DNA of 64,000 bases from Hydractinia symbiolongicarpus (Eukaryota > Cnidaria > Hydrozoa > Anthoathecata > Hydractiniidae): NCBI RefSeq assembly GCF_029227915.1, contig NC_079889.1:10664001-10728000 (forward strand), read 5' to 3'. This document shows, one piece after another, positions 49,771-61,580 of the stretch. Under the pieces are notes generated by a model. That model made no database searches. It was not told the origin of the DNA and was given only the letters and a program-made list of their open reading frames with translations. Each line of letters starts with the position of its first letter. Within the stretch, counting starts at the first letter, position 1. Both the position numbers and the translations under genes were made by a program.

Positions 49771-51249
49771 ATTCAAATACGGTTGGTTTGTATTACATTA
49801 TTAGTATTATTGGTTTGTATTTTGTATTACCTGTAGCTAGCTAACGTAATGTGACAAACCTCGTCATTGAGGCGGGCGGCAAAATTACCGTCAAGTAAGC
49901 GCTAGCGCTCCTTAGGCAACAAACCCCTGGGGACGAGGATGGTAATGTAACAGCCAGACGTTCTTGCGGGGGATAGGTGGTTGGATGTGGTGTTTTCTTG
50001 TTATTATTTCTCTATGCAGGTCAGATAATTGATTGGACAATCTGGTGACTTCGAAACATATCTTAAAAGAAAGATTTGTAAGATATTTCCTAATAAGTGT
50101 TGTAATAATTGAAGTGTCATAATAAAATAGATACTTGTTGTTCAAATAGTTAAAAAAAAGTTCTACAAAATTTACATCTGTTAATGATTTTGCTACCAGA
50201 AATGTAGAATGCATGACATCTATCTAAATTTGTACGCCTATCCATAGCCAGTTTTTTAATCTAATCTTCTTCTATTTCGACCACGACGTCTTCGTCTTCC
50301 TCTCATAGCAAGAACAGCTTCCTATACTACATGTTTATTTGATGCCATCGTTTTATAGAATAAGAGGTCGTAAAACAAGTTTTACGTGCGTGTTGACTTA
50401 TTCACGAAATGATTATTTCTAAGCTCTAACGAGAAATTATAGGCTTGCGAAAAACCCGTGTTTTAAGCTCTAACAACAAATCTTTACGCGCAGGTGGATT
50501 GGGTTTCATGTATTTTATGGACACCTAGCGTTATTTAAAGGTTTTTGAAATCGTACAGACTGTTTTTAGCACGCGTCTATTTTTTTTCCATTGTTCATTT
50601 TTTAGACCATTTAAACATCTTTTTACTCTGTTTTTTGCAAACTTCCACTTCTTTCTACACCATTTGTTGATAAACATTTTCTGTAAAATTCTTTTTGTCA
50701 GTCATGTTTTCTTTCTCGTTAGTTTTTCCTCGTCTTGTTTGACAATTTCTTTAAAAAAACGTGATCTTCTTTGTAGAGAGCATCTGGTCGAAAGCAACTT
50801 TTTTCAGCAATTTTCATAACTGATCGTTAGCCCGTGGAAAATCCACGGGTTGGCCCGTCTTTTTCATACCGCATTGCGTGCTTCTCGCTATTGCGCAGCT
50901 AAGCTACCATTTTGCGTGACAGACAGATAGACAGACGTATACGGGCATTATAATATAGATACACGAAGTTGGAAAGCCACTAATCGACTCGTGTATCGCT
51001 GACCTTATGAAGACTAGTCGTTGGATCGTTGATAAATCCTGGGGTTCGCCCGTCCCTGCACACATTTCGTGTATTTTTACCATGAAGTGATCTTGACAGC
51101 CATAATGCTGACAATACGACTATTATTTTTACAGACAGAAAAAAGGAAATAAAAACTGGTGAAATTATACTTTGTGTAGGTTTGTTAAAAAAACGCAATA
51201 AATATACATTTAATTTCCTGTCATAAAAACAAAGTAAAATCGCGCACAG
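49771..51249. other. Intergenic repeat debris, no gene seen
   Basis: Holds a CCCCTGGGGACGAGGATGG motif at 49922 and the dispersed repeat at 50826-50950 (listed separately). The 100-codon minus ORF 49912-50214 is unrecognised and ends in the CCTGGGG repeat, so it is considered chance. Confidence 0.45.
50826..50950 (-). repeat. Dispersed repeat end (CCCGTATACGTCTATCTGTC family), copy 2, with hairpin
   Basis: Minus strand reads CCCGTATACGTCTGTCTATC, TGTCACGCAAAATGGTA and AATAGCGAGA, matching 42396-42467. Further inward is a palindrome CCCGTGGAAAATCCACGGG (50831-50849). No coding sequence recognised. Confidence 0.65.
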
Positions 51250-51579
51250 AATTTATTCACACACAAAAATCTCGGATCGACGGAATAATGTAAGTTTTAT
51301 GAACAAAGGAACGTCATGCGATAAAAGGCAATACTCTAACATCAAATGAGTCAAAAACATCTCTGATAATTACAAATAAACTCAGCTCTGATAACAACAA
51401 ATAAACTCAGCTTTTATAACTACAAATAAACTCAGCTCCAAGGTCCTTTAACACATTTGTTTTAGTTATATTTAGCATTCTACATGTTTAAGGTAGCGTT
51501 TCTCATTTCCCTCTCCTTCTTTGCACGATTATTCGTACCAAAAAACAATCCTAGTTTGAAATAACTTTTCCAATTTGTA
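51250..51579 (-). other. SNRPC: SNRPC 3' UTR with a 25-bp tandem repeat and poly(A) signal
   Basis: Downstream of the U1-C stop, the plus strand shows TTTATT at 51252-51257, i.e. AATAAA for the minus-strand transcript, about 325 nt after the stop. The UTR includes about three copies of a 25-bp repeat (ACAAATAAACTCAGCTC-like, 51372-51440). UTR length is inferred from the signal only. Confidence 0.5.
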
Positions 51580-54500
51580 CTAATTTCGGAAATTCGGGGG
51601 TGGTCCTCTATTATTGGCAGGTGGCATATTGGGCGGCCTAGCATTCACACCCATTAACGGTCTTTGCATATTCATAGGTGGGCCACCACGATTCATTGGG
51701 GGTGGTCCTTGTGGAGGACCGCCCGGTCCCATTGGTCTTTGTGGTGGTGGTCCACCCATAGGCCCACCAGGCCTCTTATTAGGATTTATAGGGCCAGTGG
51801 GTGGCGCATTCATACGCATGGGTGGCATACCGGGAGGCATCATACCTAAAAAGCATTAACATATGCAAAATTAACAAAATAATTAAACTCAAAACCGGAG
51901 GGGGGAGGGATAACAGCGTCCTGTTTTTTTTTAACACTTAATTCTTACCAAAGGATTGTTCAATATTTTCAGGCCTGTCAGATCTTATTATTTTTTTTTG
52001 AATAACATACCTAATGCTAACTGTAGGTTTCCTTTCACAAAAAAGAAAATGATGGAATTAGAAAATTTCTTTTCTCTTCTTCTAAACCTATTCGTACTGT
52101 TTAATCGTGATCTTACCTGGTGGGGGCATCATCCCCATGGGTGGCATCATACCGGGTGGCATCATTCCGGGTGGTGGCATCATTCCTGGAGGTGGCAACA
52201 TACCAGGAGGAAGATTTGGCATATTAGGCATGTGTTTTGTGTTTTTTTCAGCCGCTTTAACTAAAGGAAAATAAGTACAATATAAACTAAACTATACTGA
52301 AAGAAAACATCTGCTGACATGGCGTGCAGTAGTTGGAAAGCTCATTTTATAATTCTGGAGAGAGCGGTTTTGGTCACAATACGGGCAAATATGTTACAAC
52401 TTAGACTGCATTTTTAGCTTTAATACCCTTAAAAAAGTTTTTTTTTCATTTTCTATTTATAATTTACTATTGCTTTATTTCTATATGTTTAAGTAAACAT
52501 GGTATAAGATTTCTGATTTAGTTTTACATATACAATACCAAAAATTTATCGGCTTTGCATGTGTGTACAAGTTGCATGATTAGTTGCATGTACTAGTTAA
52601 ATAGCCAGTGAAAAAATCCATTTGATTATAGAAGCAAACAACTACGAAGACCTTTTTTTTGATAACATCATTATTATTTTTTCCAGAAATTTATCAACCC
52701 AAAGCTTTTATTGTGTAGAGCTTACCCTAACCAAAAATAACATATATGATTACTGTAAACTATAGTATATAAATCTGTTTTTTAAAAATATGTTAAATTA
52801 CCAAAGAAAATTTTTCGTAAGATATAGCATCATTGGGGTTTAATAAAGGTTTTTTGATGACAGTGACGTAATTACATTAATGATTCACACATATAATGTA
52901 ACATAATACGAAAGTACTGTTTACCATACACATGATAAACTCCACATATAAACATGAATACACGTACTGGTTTGATCGATCAATGCTTGTGCTTGGTCTT
53001 CCATCCATTTTGAATAATAAAACTTCACATTGTCCTTGTGTTTCCTTCCGTTGTTGTGAGTTTTGCGAACAGAGGGCTAGAAAAATTCACGGAAAATAAA
53101 TTTGTATGCATCTTCAGTTTAATTTTCAAAAATTTCGCAAATTTTATCAATATTCGCAAATTTGTGCGAATTTTTTGACAAAACAAAAGGTTTTTTTTTC
53201 GTTTTTCCTAACTGATAAAAACAATGGTAAGCCAATGGTAAAGGCTATCTCAATAAAGCCTGAAATAAATTTAAAGTTTTAAAAAAATACTAATAGATTT
53301 GCAAAATAGACATCTCCACATACAAAAATTGAGGTTTACATTGTCACAGAATTATATACCTACCGAGTCATGAGTAAGATATGTATCACAGTAATCGCAG
53401 AAGTATCTAAAAAAATAAAAAGTTTTACAAAAATAAATAAAAATTTAGCTAGTTCGATTATTAAATGTACATTACTCAAAAAGATATAAAATGGCTAATT
53501 TTTGGCAGAAAATTTTCAGATTGTAACATTTTGAAATTCATGATTTTAAACTTTTTGCTTTATCAGAAAAATACTTAGTGTTTTGTTTACTTATATTCAT
53601 GTGAAGGTTTTGTAAGAAAAGGTGCGCATTGTTTTTGTAAATTTAATTTCTTTAATGAATCAATTCACAAAGATTGCATTTTGATTTGCAAAGAGCGAAT
53701 TGTGAGTAGTTTATATTTTATTTACAGGACCCTATTAGATAACAGTACTATTTACAAGCTCGTGAGCTTGTATTAAAACGCAAATGTGTCCTACAAGAAT
53801 GGAAATTTTTGCCTCTCTGAGCACCGACACGGGAGTAGTCGTGTGTTCGAATCTCATCTTGGTAACTATTTTTACTTTTTTTTTCTTTTTACTAACTCGT
53901 AACTAACTATGTCCGAAATAATCAATTGCAACGTCACAGATTTAAATTTCGTACCTAAACTCTCTAAGTACTTGGAAGTCATCTAAATGACGTTTCAGGC
54001 CAAATTTGGTATTTGTTTTCGACAAAACTTGGCACAGTTAACAAAAAAAGTATGCTGAACATAATAGTGACACCATAATTTTGATTTTTGTCACTTAACG
54101 TCATTTTAGGCCAAATTGGTCCAAAAATTAAAACTATTTTAGACAAAACTTGGCAAAGTTAACAAAAAAAGTATGCCGAACATGGTGACATTAAAATTTT
54201 GATTTTTTGTCACCTAAATGTCATTTTAGGCCAAAATTAGTTCGAAAATTAAAATACTTTATTTTCGACAAAATTTGGCACAGTTAACAAAAAAAGTATG
54301 CTGAATATGATAGTGACATCAAAATTTTGATTTTTGTCACCTAAATGGAGTTTAAGCTCATAAACGTTTCAATCGCGCGACTTTCAACCATGAATGATAG
54401 GCTGTATTTTTTGTTAGCAGAAATTGTAAAATTGGGTGGCATTGTGGATGTTTCATAGTTGTGCATTTTCAATAGCGAGATAGTTTATGCAGCGCCTGCA

Positions 54501-56254
54501 TATTGTTTATTTTTTAAAAAGATAAGATTAGTGTTCACAAGCTTTATTTAACTAACTGGTAAAGTAAAGGTGTTTCCACCAAAGTTTTCAAAACTGAATA
54601 TAGGCAGAATTAAGGTCTCCCCAAATGCCTGGAAAGTAGTCTGCGAAAAATAAAATTTCCACAACAATACGTAAGAGAAAAACGAAGACGCTCCATCATA
54701 TATAAATAATTACGAGAACGAAATTCTTTTTGTAGCGAAAAGAATTTCTCGTTTTCGCTTTCTTCTTTCTGTCAGTCAGTTTACCCCAGACTGACCCAAC
54801 GAAAATTGAAATTTCGAGGAATTTTCCGTTCAAGAAGATCTCACAAATCAATTTCGAAAAATAACTGCGTAGTCCACAAGAAATGTTATTGCCCATCTGA
54901 ATAGCAAAATATGTCGTGTCTAACTTCGTAACAAAAATCACAATTTAATAGACAGCTTTTTGTAAACTTTATTCGAGAGGTTGTTTACGTATATCATACG
55001 TCTTGTTTGTAACTGGTTAGGCCATCCTGCGTAAATATCAACTAATAAATAAACAAATAAGGCAGATTTTTTTAAAATAACCTCCAAACAGCGTTTTTTG
55101 TGGTAACACAAGTTTGAGAGGTTCTTACTGTGTAAAAGGAAAATAATAAATAATGAATAAGGGGAATTTCTCACAGGGTATTTCTGCGATGCAGACAATA
55201 GTAAACTGAAGTACCAATACGAGGGTGCCAAGTCGCCAAAAAAGCGTATATGTTAAGGTGGCCGCAGGCGTTTTTTCGAGTTTTTTTTCAAGGTTTTCGT
55301 CTGTAACCGCCCGGAAAAGCCTGAGCCCATCCGAAACCACCCAAATTGCGCCTGAAATGCAATGCACGCGAGGCTCATTGTTCTCATTTAAATTTTGTTG
55401 CGAAGAAGGTGCTATTTTGTCGTTTTACTCTTAGTTTGTTATTTTTGGGATTTTATTATACCTATATATATGGAATAAATGATATAAAAAACAGTTTTTT
55501 CAGAACTTCTACTGTTGAGTATATGACTATTAGTCTACTGTTATGTTTATGTTTGTTATTGGGTACCTTAACCACGCCGCTATGTGCTGATATGCAAATG
55601 CACTACAATGGCACAGTAGCTGTACCGTAAAGTATCTACAGACTTCGTTAATACACGGAAGACAAACATTTATGTTAATATAAATATACGCGTTCTTATT
55701 TCATTTACTAACCCTCTGTCATAACCAGAGATTTTAGTCTAGCATCCACTAACACTGCTAGACATTTAAAGAATAAATTATACATCATGGTAGTATATGT
55801 TTAAAAAAATGTTGTTTCGGGTTGATTCGGGATTCTCCAGGTGAAATTTCAAGTTTTTTTAAATGCCGGAAGTCGACCGACAGCCCCCATGGTTTTTGCA
55901 GCGTTTCCAGTGAGTTGGCACCCTCGTGTATGTACCAATCAATTCAATAGACCAGAATGTTAACATTTTTCGCTGTAAGCCGTTCTGCCTCTAACAACTG
56001 CATGGCAGGCAAGAAGGTGTGGGAGCTTGCTGAAGAGAGGCCTTCGTAGTGCTTTTTTACCTATGATCGTGCATATACAGAACTTTGTAAACATTCGCAT
56101 TCGCATTTGCAATCTATTTTATTTATTTCAGCCTAAGGAAAAGCTTAAGTTATAGAGTTAGCTTTTACAGTTTATGCTTTGAGAATAATGATTATTTTAT
56201 TTAAGAAATATCCGCGAAAATAAAACAGAGATTCAATATTACTTACTTCGGCAT
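51580..56254 (-). CDS. SNRPC: U1 small nuclear ribonucleoprotein C (U1-C), 5 exons
   Basis: Component of the spliceosomal U1 snRNP that stabilises pairing of U1 snRNA with the 5' splice site. Exons in transcription order: 56254-56247, 53406-53364, 53076-52968, 52260-52117, 51845-51580; all GT-AG, phases 2-0-1-1, 189 aa. The N-terminus reads [17 protein letters not shown] then [20 protein letters not shown], the diagnostic U1-C zinc finger with ligands C6, C9, H24 and H30. The helix [16 protein letters not shown] follows. Exons 4-5 encode the Met/Pro/Gly-rich tail (repeated PPGMMPP). Human U1-C is 159 aa; the extra length is tail. Intron 1 (2.8 kb) contains a 3-copy tandem repeat. Only the last exon is long enough to stand out as an ORF; its antisense ORFs are shadows. 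Confidence 0.96.
53975..54352. repeat. Three-copy ~122-bp tandem repeat in SNRPC intron 1
   Basis: The landmark TTGGCA(C/A)AGTTAACAAAAA is found at about 54029, 54150 and 54275, followed each time by AGTATGC(T/C)GAA and a TTTTGATTTTTGTCACTTAA-like stretch. Copies are a few percent to about 15% diverged. Confidence 0.85.
55211..55939. mobile_element. 713-bp TIR element with 8-bp target-site duplication (hAT-like)
   Basis: The direct repeat GTACCAAT flanks the element at 55211-55218 and 55932-55939. Termini are ACGAGGGTGCCAA at the left (55219 on) and, reversed, ATACACGAGGGTGCCAA at the right (55931 down). An 8-bp duplication is typical of hAT superfamily insertion. Internal GC-rich parts (AACCGCCCGGAAAAG) resemble the repeats in PINX1 intron 1. 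ORFs inside are not transposase, so it is non-autonomous. It sits in SNRPC intron 1. Confidence 0.78.
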
Positions 56255-56569
56255 GGTTTGTGTAAAATCTTTAAAAAGGTATCTTGATTTGGTCCTCCTC
56301 TCGCCGCACTATTCACAAATCCGACATTTTTAAAATGATCAACGAAGATAAACTGACCAGATGGCAGTATTTTTGCAAGCATTGACGACAGACCCCAGGC
56401 CTCAGGACGTCGATTTGTGGGGTTCGTAACGGGGTCAGAAACCTCTCATGATAGGGGGGGGACATACAGTTTTGCGATTTTTAGTTTTTTTTTTTTTTTT
56501 GCGAAAATGTTTTTACTTAAATACAGCTTTTCCTTTGTTATTGTCCCCTGAGCTGTTTGGGATAAATAT

Positions 56570-56965
56570 GTCGATTTTTGCCGATAAAAGCAACCTCGAT
56601 CCCCAGGGCCTGTAGCGTTTTTTGATATGAGGATGAAACGCGATAAGGGAATCAAAACAATAGGCGGATAAAGAAGACAACTTCGTCCCCAGGGATTCCT
56701 AACTTTTTGACATTGAGAACGAGGATAATAAATAAGATGAAAACGCCAAAAACGTGTAACAAAATGGTTATATAAAGAATACGCATAAAACTGTATTCTT
56801 TTTTTTAACCCATAGGTTCTTCTCCTCGCAAAACATCTTGTTGTTGATCGATATATTCAAAACGCTTATTTCTTCTAAAAACGCTCAAATTTCTTGAAAT
56901 TTACATCAATTCGCAACAAATGTGCTGGTGAAGTCTTTTAGTCCCCAGGGTTTCAGTTACTGATA
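56570..56965. repeat. Copies of the CCTCGTCCCCAGGG palindromic repeat upstream of SNRPC
   Basis: CAACCTCGATCCCCAGGGCC (56590), AACTTCGTCCCCAGGGATTC (56678) and AGTCCCCAGGGTTTCAG (56941) lie within 400 bases just 5' of the U1-C gene, the first two in direct orientation about 88 bp apart. No gene is seen in 56255-57700. Confidence 0.6.
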
Positions 56966-57699
56966 CATAAAAGTTACGTTTGAGTTTTTATATATTATGT
57001 TTTATATATATCATGTCTTATGTTTCAGTCATCCACAACTCCAAAGAAATTAAAAATCCATTGGCTCTGAGTTTTTATAAATCTCCGTCGTCTTTTAGTC
57101 CACGTAATACGTACGTAAGAAGTCAACACTGGTGTCAAAATACGTCTCTTATGGTACGTCTTTTGGGGCCATCAAGTATGTGTACTCACAGAATTTCTTC
57201 TCCATAATTCCTTTTAATCACCACCAGTTCCTCAGGTGTTATGACAGTCTGACCGAGCGGTTTTTTTACGCAAGTTTTGATCGGAATTGTACGTTATCTG
57301 CCGTTTAAGAAGTCAGACAGTAAATAAAGTTTTGGTCATTGTTGTTCCCAGACCTCTTTGATATTAAAACCTATTACTATTCTTAGTTTTAATCCGTGTT
57401 AGGTTTTTGCCAGTTTGAGCGACATTTTCATCCGCAGACGCCTGTCAGATAAAGAGATCTAAAGAAGTTGTTGAGTGCGTAAGGTCATAGTTGATAGATA
57501 TTAACTATGGCTTAACGTCAGAAATTCTCCTACTATCTTTTAGCAACAAGCCTTTCTGTTTTGTATTTTTATTCTTAGGTCTGAAAGAGGGGTGTTCAGC
57601 AATGATTGAGGAGGTGGTGGTGCAGAGTCTTGTATTTTTATAAATTTTCTATTTACATTAAGTTATAAGATCTATTCCGAACACAACAGCTTACACTAA

Positions 57700-58270
57700 T
57701 CCGAACTTGTTTGTCGGAAAGGCTTTTGCTTTAATGTCGCATCCGTCAATTTAACAATTATGCTGAGATTGTTTCAATGTTCTTCCTTCAAGGGCTCAGC
57801 GTTCAAAAGTCGTATATAAATACAAGTCCGTTGACTGCAATGCTGTCTATTACGGTAAGACTATGCGACATTTGAAAGTAAGAACCTGCGAATATATGGG
57901 TGTTTCTGCAGTGACTGAAAGAACGTCAACGCTTAAAATCATAGTTGTGTTATGTAGTTTTTTGTAAAAATAGACCTACTTTGAAGAACTTTGCTATACT
58001 CTCCACCGCTACTAAGAATTTTAATTTGATGTTAAAGGAGAGTCCGTTGATCCGTTTGGGACAAGCCAATTCTCAATAGAAATATTACGTCTACGCCATT
58101 ATTTCTATTTCCAGATAATTAACTCCCCCCCCCTTATGATAAGTGTATGATCGTACGATATTATTGTATATATAAACTTATTGTGTACTTGAAAATGGCT
58201 GTCGAACGGCCGAAACATCGTTAAGAAATGTACTATCTGAATTGTTTTTACAATTTAAATAATTGAAATG
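57700..58270 (+). mobile_element. Penelope-like or related retroelement 3' remnant with GIY-YIG-type fragment
   Basis: From 57810 the plus strand reads VVYKYKSVDCNAVYYGKTMR and HLKVRTCEYMGVSAVTERT, matching the pattern of retroelement GIY-YIG domains (VVYKxxCxxCxxxYxGxTxRxLxxRxxEH). About 250 bases on, GGCTGTCGAACGGCCGAAAC (58197) resembles the GAxGATGGC..GCCGAAACGTCG phrase common near the 3' ends of such elements. The frame is interrupted upstream. Exact class is an inference. Confidence 0.5.
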
Positions 58271-58887
58271 TTGTAAAGTGAGATTGGATTTTCTGATGTT
58301 TTCGATATGGATGGCGAGGGGGTGTTAATAAATTTAAATGGCTGGTATAATTCCCCGACATTTAGTGTTGTACGACACACACAAACAGGTTACTGAGAGT
58401 AGAGATGTAACTAATGTCCAATCGATATTTACCGTTTCGTATTTAACATTTTTCTAATATTTTGTACAATAATAAGATGTTTGTGTTTTTGGCGCCAACA
58501 CGTCATTCCGGCACCAACACGTCATTCCATTCGTCCAAAAATGCGAAATCACGCGTTATAGTACGCATGCATGTTGGCGAAGGCATTGCTTGGGTTGGAA
58601 GGTATATCTGAATATAATAAAACAATTGCTGAAAAATAATAAAAAGAGTAAAAAATACAGAAAACAAAATATCTATAAAAAAGCAGAACGTCTCTTCACA
58701 AGAGAAATAGTTAAAAAAACTAGATAAAGAATGCCGTCCTACCCGAGGATTTGGATGGGATACGAAATCGTCATGGCAGGATTTTCTCTCAGCGTAGAAA
58801 AAGCACGGGAAGGAGGTTGTCAATGCAACATAAGGCAAACAGTAGCTGTGTTGTATCATTAAAAATAAAACAAATAAACAGTACTAG

Positions 58888-60198
58888 TCAGTAGTCTGTA
58901 AAATAGACAAGTGGCTTACAACATGGCGGCGGAAAATTGATGAATGGTGCGAAGTTCCGTGTTGATATCAGGAAGGGATTGTTTACGTTCATCAGTGGAT
59001 AGAACATAACATCGTGTGATAAAATGTTGGGCGCCATATGCGTTGCCTCAGCGTCTTGAACTAAAAAAAAATAAAACGATACTGGACGAAAATCAATACA
59101 TTTTAACTCAGTCTACCTGTTATAACATTGTCCTTCTCGTGGTTCTTTTGATACGACCTCGCTCCTAGCGCCTGTTGTCTCTGTTTATATGAAGAAAAAA
59201 AACAGACGCTACGAACAAGGTTGCTTTTAATAATATTACTCTCATATTAACACTACATGGTTCTTAACACGAAATAATTGACCAAAACACTGTAAACCCA
59301 TTCTCGACCCCAGAGTTCTTTAAGATAAACCGAGAATGCTATAAACCATTCTTCTTGGTTGTTTTACCTTTTATACTTCGATCTACAAAAAAAAACCTTT
59401 AAATACACGCATGCGCATAACTTTGCGCAGTTTGCTACAACATGACTCGCGCAAGTCAATCATTCGCTAACAGTCTAAGAAGTGAGTTAGATTTCTTACT
59501 TGTTCTATTGATGATTTTTTGGGCGTTTTCTTGCATCACAGCCTCGTAATGATGTTTAACATTTTCTTTGTGGTGTTTCCCATCAATGTGAGTTTTACGC
59601 ACATTCATCTAAAATGTATAAATACTACTCAATGGAAAAATTTACAGGATCGTCTTAAATAATACAAGAATTAATTATATTTGTTCAGGTTAGTAAAGCT
59701 ATTCTGGCTTAAAACAAAAGATTTCCCTATATCAATCACGTGAGCAAGGAACAATAGAATTAAACAATCCAAAATCGCGGTCAGACTTTTGACTGCTGAA
59801 AAATTGTTTGAGACCCAGCATAATATTTTCAACCTTAACTATTCCGATTTTCTGGTGTTAAGAAAAACTATGCGGGGTCTCCTGCTGGCTAGTTGTTTGC
59901 AAATGTTTCACGGGAATGAGTACGATTGGTGGTAGGAGGATAGAATAATCTCCCATGACTTGCCATGAATTTTTACAACGTTTATCCAAAATTGGTGAGT
60001 AGAAAAATTAGACTCACTTATCCGTCTCCCGCTTTGAATATTCGAATTCTTGACCATCTTATACACAGACAATAAATAAGCAAAATCGCAAAATTTTTGA
60101 AAATTACTTCTCTTTAGATTATAAGCTTGCTTTATAAAAGGAAAAATATACTCACCGCATTACTGGTTAAATGAATATCACAGTAGTCGCAATAATAC
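58888..60198 (-). CDS. U1-C-like paralogue with zinc finger and no Met/Pro-rich tail (5' exon not found)
   Basis: Three exons: 60198-60156, 59608-59500, 59060-58888, with GT-AG borders. The first two have exactly the lengths (43 and 109 nt) and phases (2-0-1) of SNRPC exons 2 and 3. They encode YYCDYCDIHLTSNA and MNVRKTHIDGKHHKENVKHH, then YEAVMQENAQKIINRT; with the missing MP(K) start, the ligands fall at C6, C9, H24 and H30 as in U1-C. The third exon starts IQDAEATHMAPN ([18 protein letters not shown]) and then diverges into 57 codons ending FPPPCCKPLVYFTDY and TGA. The predicted protein is about 109 aa. The first coding exon (expected ATGCCNAA) was not located upstream. Intact frame and ligands argue against a pseudogene, though the tail is untested. 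A U11/U12-20K (ZMAT5)-type protein is less likely given the RKTH..GKHHKEN signature. Confidence 0.75.
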
Positions 60199-60924
60199 CT
60201 AAAAAAGAGTTTAAAACAGCATGATAAAAACATGACCCTAGTCCCAATCTTAATCCTAAGTGCTTCTTAGTCTTTTTTAAAATAAAAAAGAATCTTGCGC
60301 CCTGGATCATAAAACCTTGGAGACAGGGACACCACATTTCTATGTATCTCTGAATATAATTGCCGGTCTCCGCCGAATTTCAACAGCTGCGAAGAAGAGA
60401 TGTTAACCAACAGAAAATAAGTAATTACTAAAGTGTTCTTCACCGTTTCATTTGATGAAATCTTTGTTTAAGTTTGGTTCAAAATAGACAGAGAATGGTT
60501 GTAATAGAATATAGTAAAACCTTGTAGCCAGTTTCTTTTCCATGGCATCGATCAAGAAACTGAGTTCAAGGTTATTCCAACCCTATTTTAACTCATTTGA
60601 TGGAATTTATCTAAACAATACAAAATAGCGCGAATTCTTTCTATGCATTGACAAGTCGCTGTAATAATAAAAAGCCAACACACCAAGTTGCCTGTCTCGT
60701 CTCCTTTAGGTATTATAAAAAACTTAAGCAAAATCAGGGATCGTGGGTCTGCATGATTACCTGTTTATCCTATAACAAGCCCGTAAAACATCTTTCGCTT
60801 CAGGATGTAAACAAATCCTTCGCTTTTATTCGTCATTTCAGAAGTCCTGGAAATGAGGTTGTCCTAGTGCTTTTGTCTCTTTACTAATCAGGAATATTAT
60901 CAACATAATAATACCAAAAAAGAG

Positions 60925-61015
60925 ACTAATACAACCTCGTCCCCAGGGTCTTGTGGCCCCTGAGTCGTATTATCAACTTCATTCGCCCTGGGAACGAGGT
61001 TGAGACAAATAGTGC
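60925..61015. repeat. Short palindromic insertion (CCTCGTCCCCAGGG family)
   Basis: AACCTCGTCCCCAGGG (60932) faces GCCCTGGGAACGAGGTTG (60988) as an inverted pair about 75 bp end to end, flanked by the near-identical AGACTAATA (left) and AGACAAATA (right). Confidence 0.65.
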
Positions 61016-61119
61016 CTTGGGAACAAAATATTATTATTCCAAGACCTTCTAAATTAAAATTATGTTCCGGTCAGTAAATCAAGACCATACTTGTTTGTTC
61101 TTCTGAACCTTTTACATAC

Positions 61120-61174
61120 CCTGGGTCCTCTTTCACGGTTCCATTTTTTTAACTTGGACTTCGGATTGTTCACC
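61120..61174 (-). CDS. Orphan exon-like segment upstream of the U1-C-like gene
   Basis: On the minus strand a 55-nt open segment lies between a TTTTTAG acceptor and a GTATGT donor and reads VNNPKSKLKKWNRERGPR. It looks coding (basic, no stop), but its phase-0 end does not match the phase-2 entry of the U1-C-like exon at 60198. It could be an exon of that gene joined through another donor (GTTCAG 12 bases on would fit the phase), part of another gene, or chance. Confidence 0.25.
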
Positions 61175-61500
61175 CTAAAAATAAAAAAGAATAATCCAAT
61201 AAATTATATGCATATCAATTTACTCCAGCCTAAAATGTATATATATATATAACACATAGAAAAGAAATTGCTAAACCTTTGTTCTAGTTTTGCGTACTTT
61301 GTATACAAAACTTTGTAAAAGACCGATTTGTCACCTTAAATAAAATTAGTAGGTTTGCTGGAAAATCGGAAGAAACAAATCAATTTTGACTGAATATATA
61401 TCCCGTCAAAATCAATAGACATGTTAAAAAAATCAAAAGAACCTTTGAATTTAAGAAACTTTTGCCATGTTTACTTGGTTTCTTATATAAAACGTGTAAA

Positions 61501-61580
61501 GTGGACTAGGTTCATCTTCGTCCCCAGGGTTATTTTGCCTTCTTTATATGAGAACCCTGGTGACGAGGGTGGACTAGGTT
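61501..61580. mobile_element. 56-bp palindromic mini-insertion with perfect 12-bp direct flanks
   Basis: GTGGACTAGGTT is present at 61501-61512 and again at 61569-61580. Between them, CTTCGTCCCCAGGGTT (61517-61532) pairs with AACCCTGGTGACGAGG (61553-61568) around a 20-base loop. It looks like a tiny MITE with its target-site duplication. Confidence 0.75.

Noticed and set aside
51614-52264. Gly/Pro/His/Trp-rich plus-strand ORFs
   Set aside because: Antisense shadows of the SNRPC Met/Pro-rich exons.
53821-53870. tRNA-like segment (GTGTGTTCGAATCTC)
   Set aside because: A B-box-like string only; no A box at proper spacing and no cloverleaf.
59349-59363. 15-nt microexon between GTAG and GTAAAA in the U1-C-like gene
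   Set aside because: Not needed: exon 59608-59500 joins 59060 in the phase used by SNRPC.
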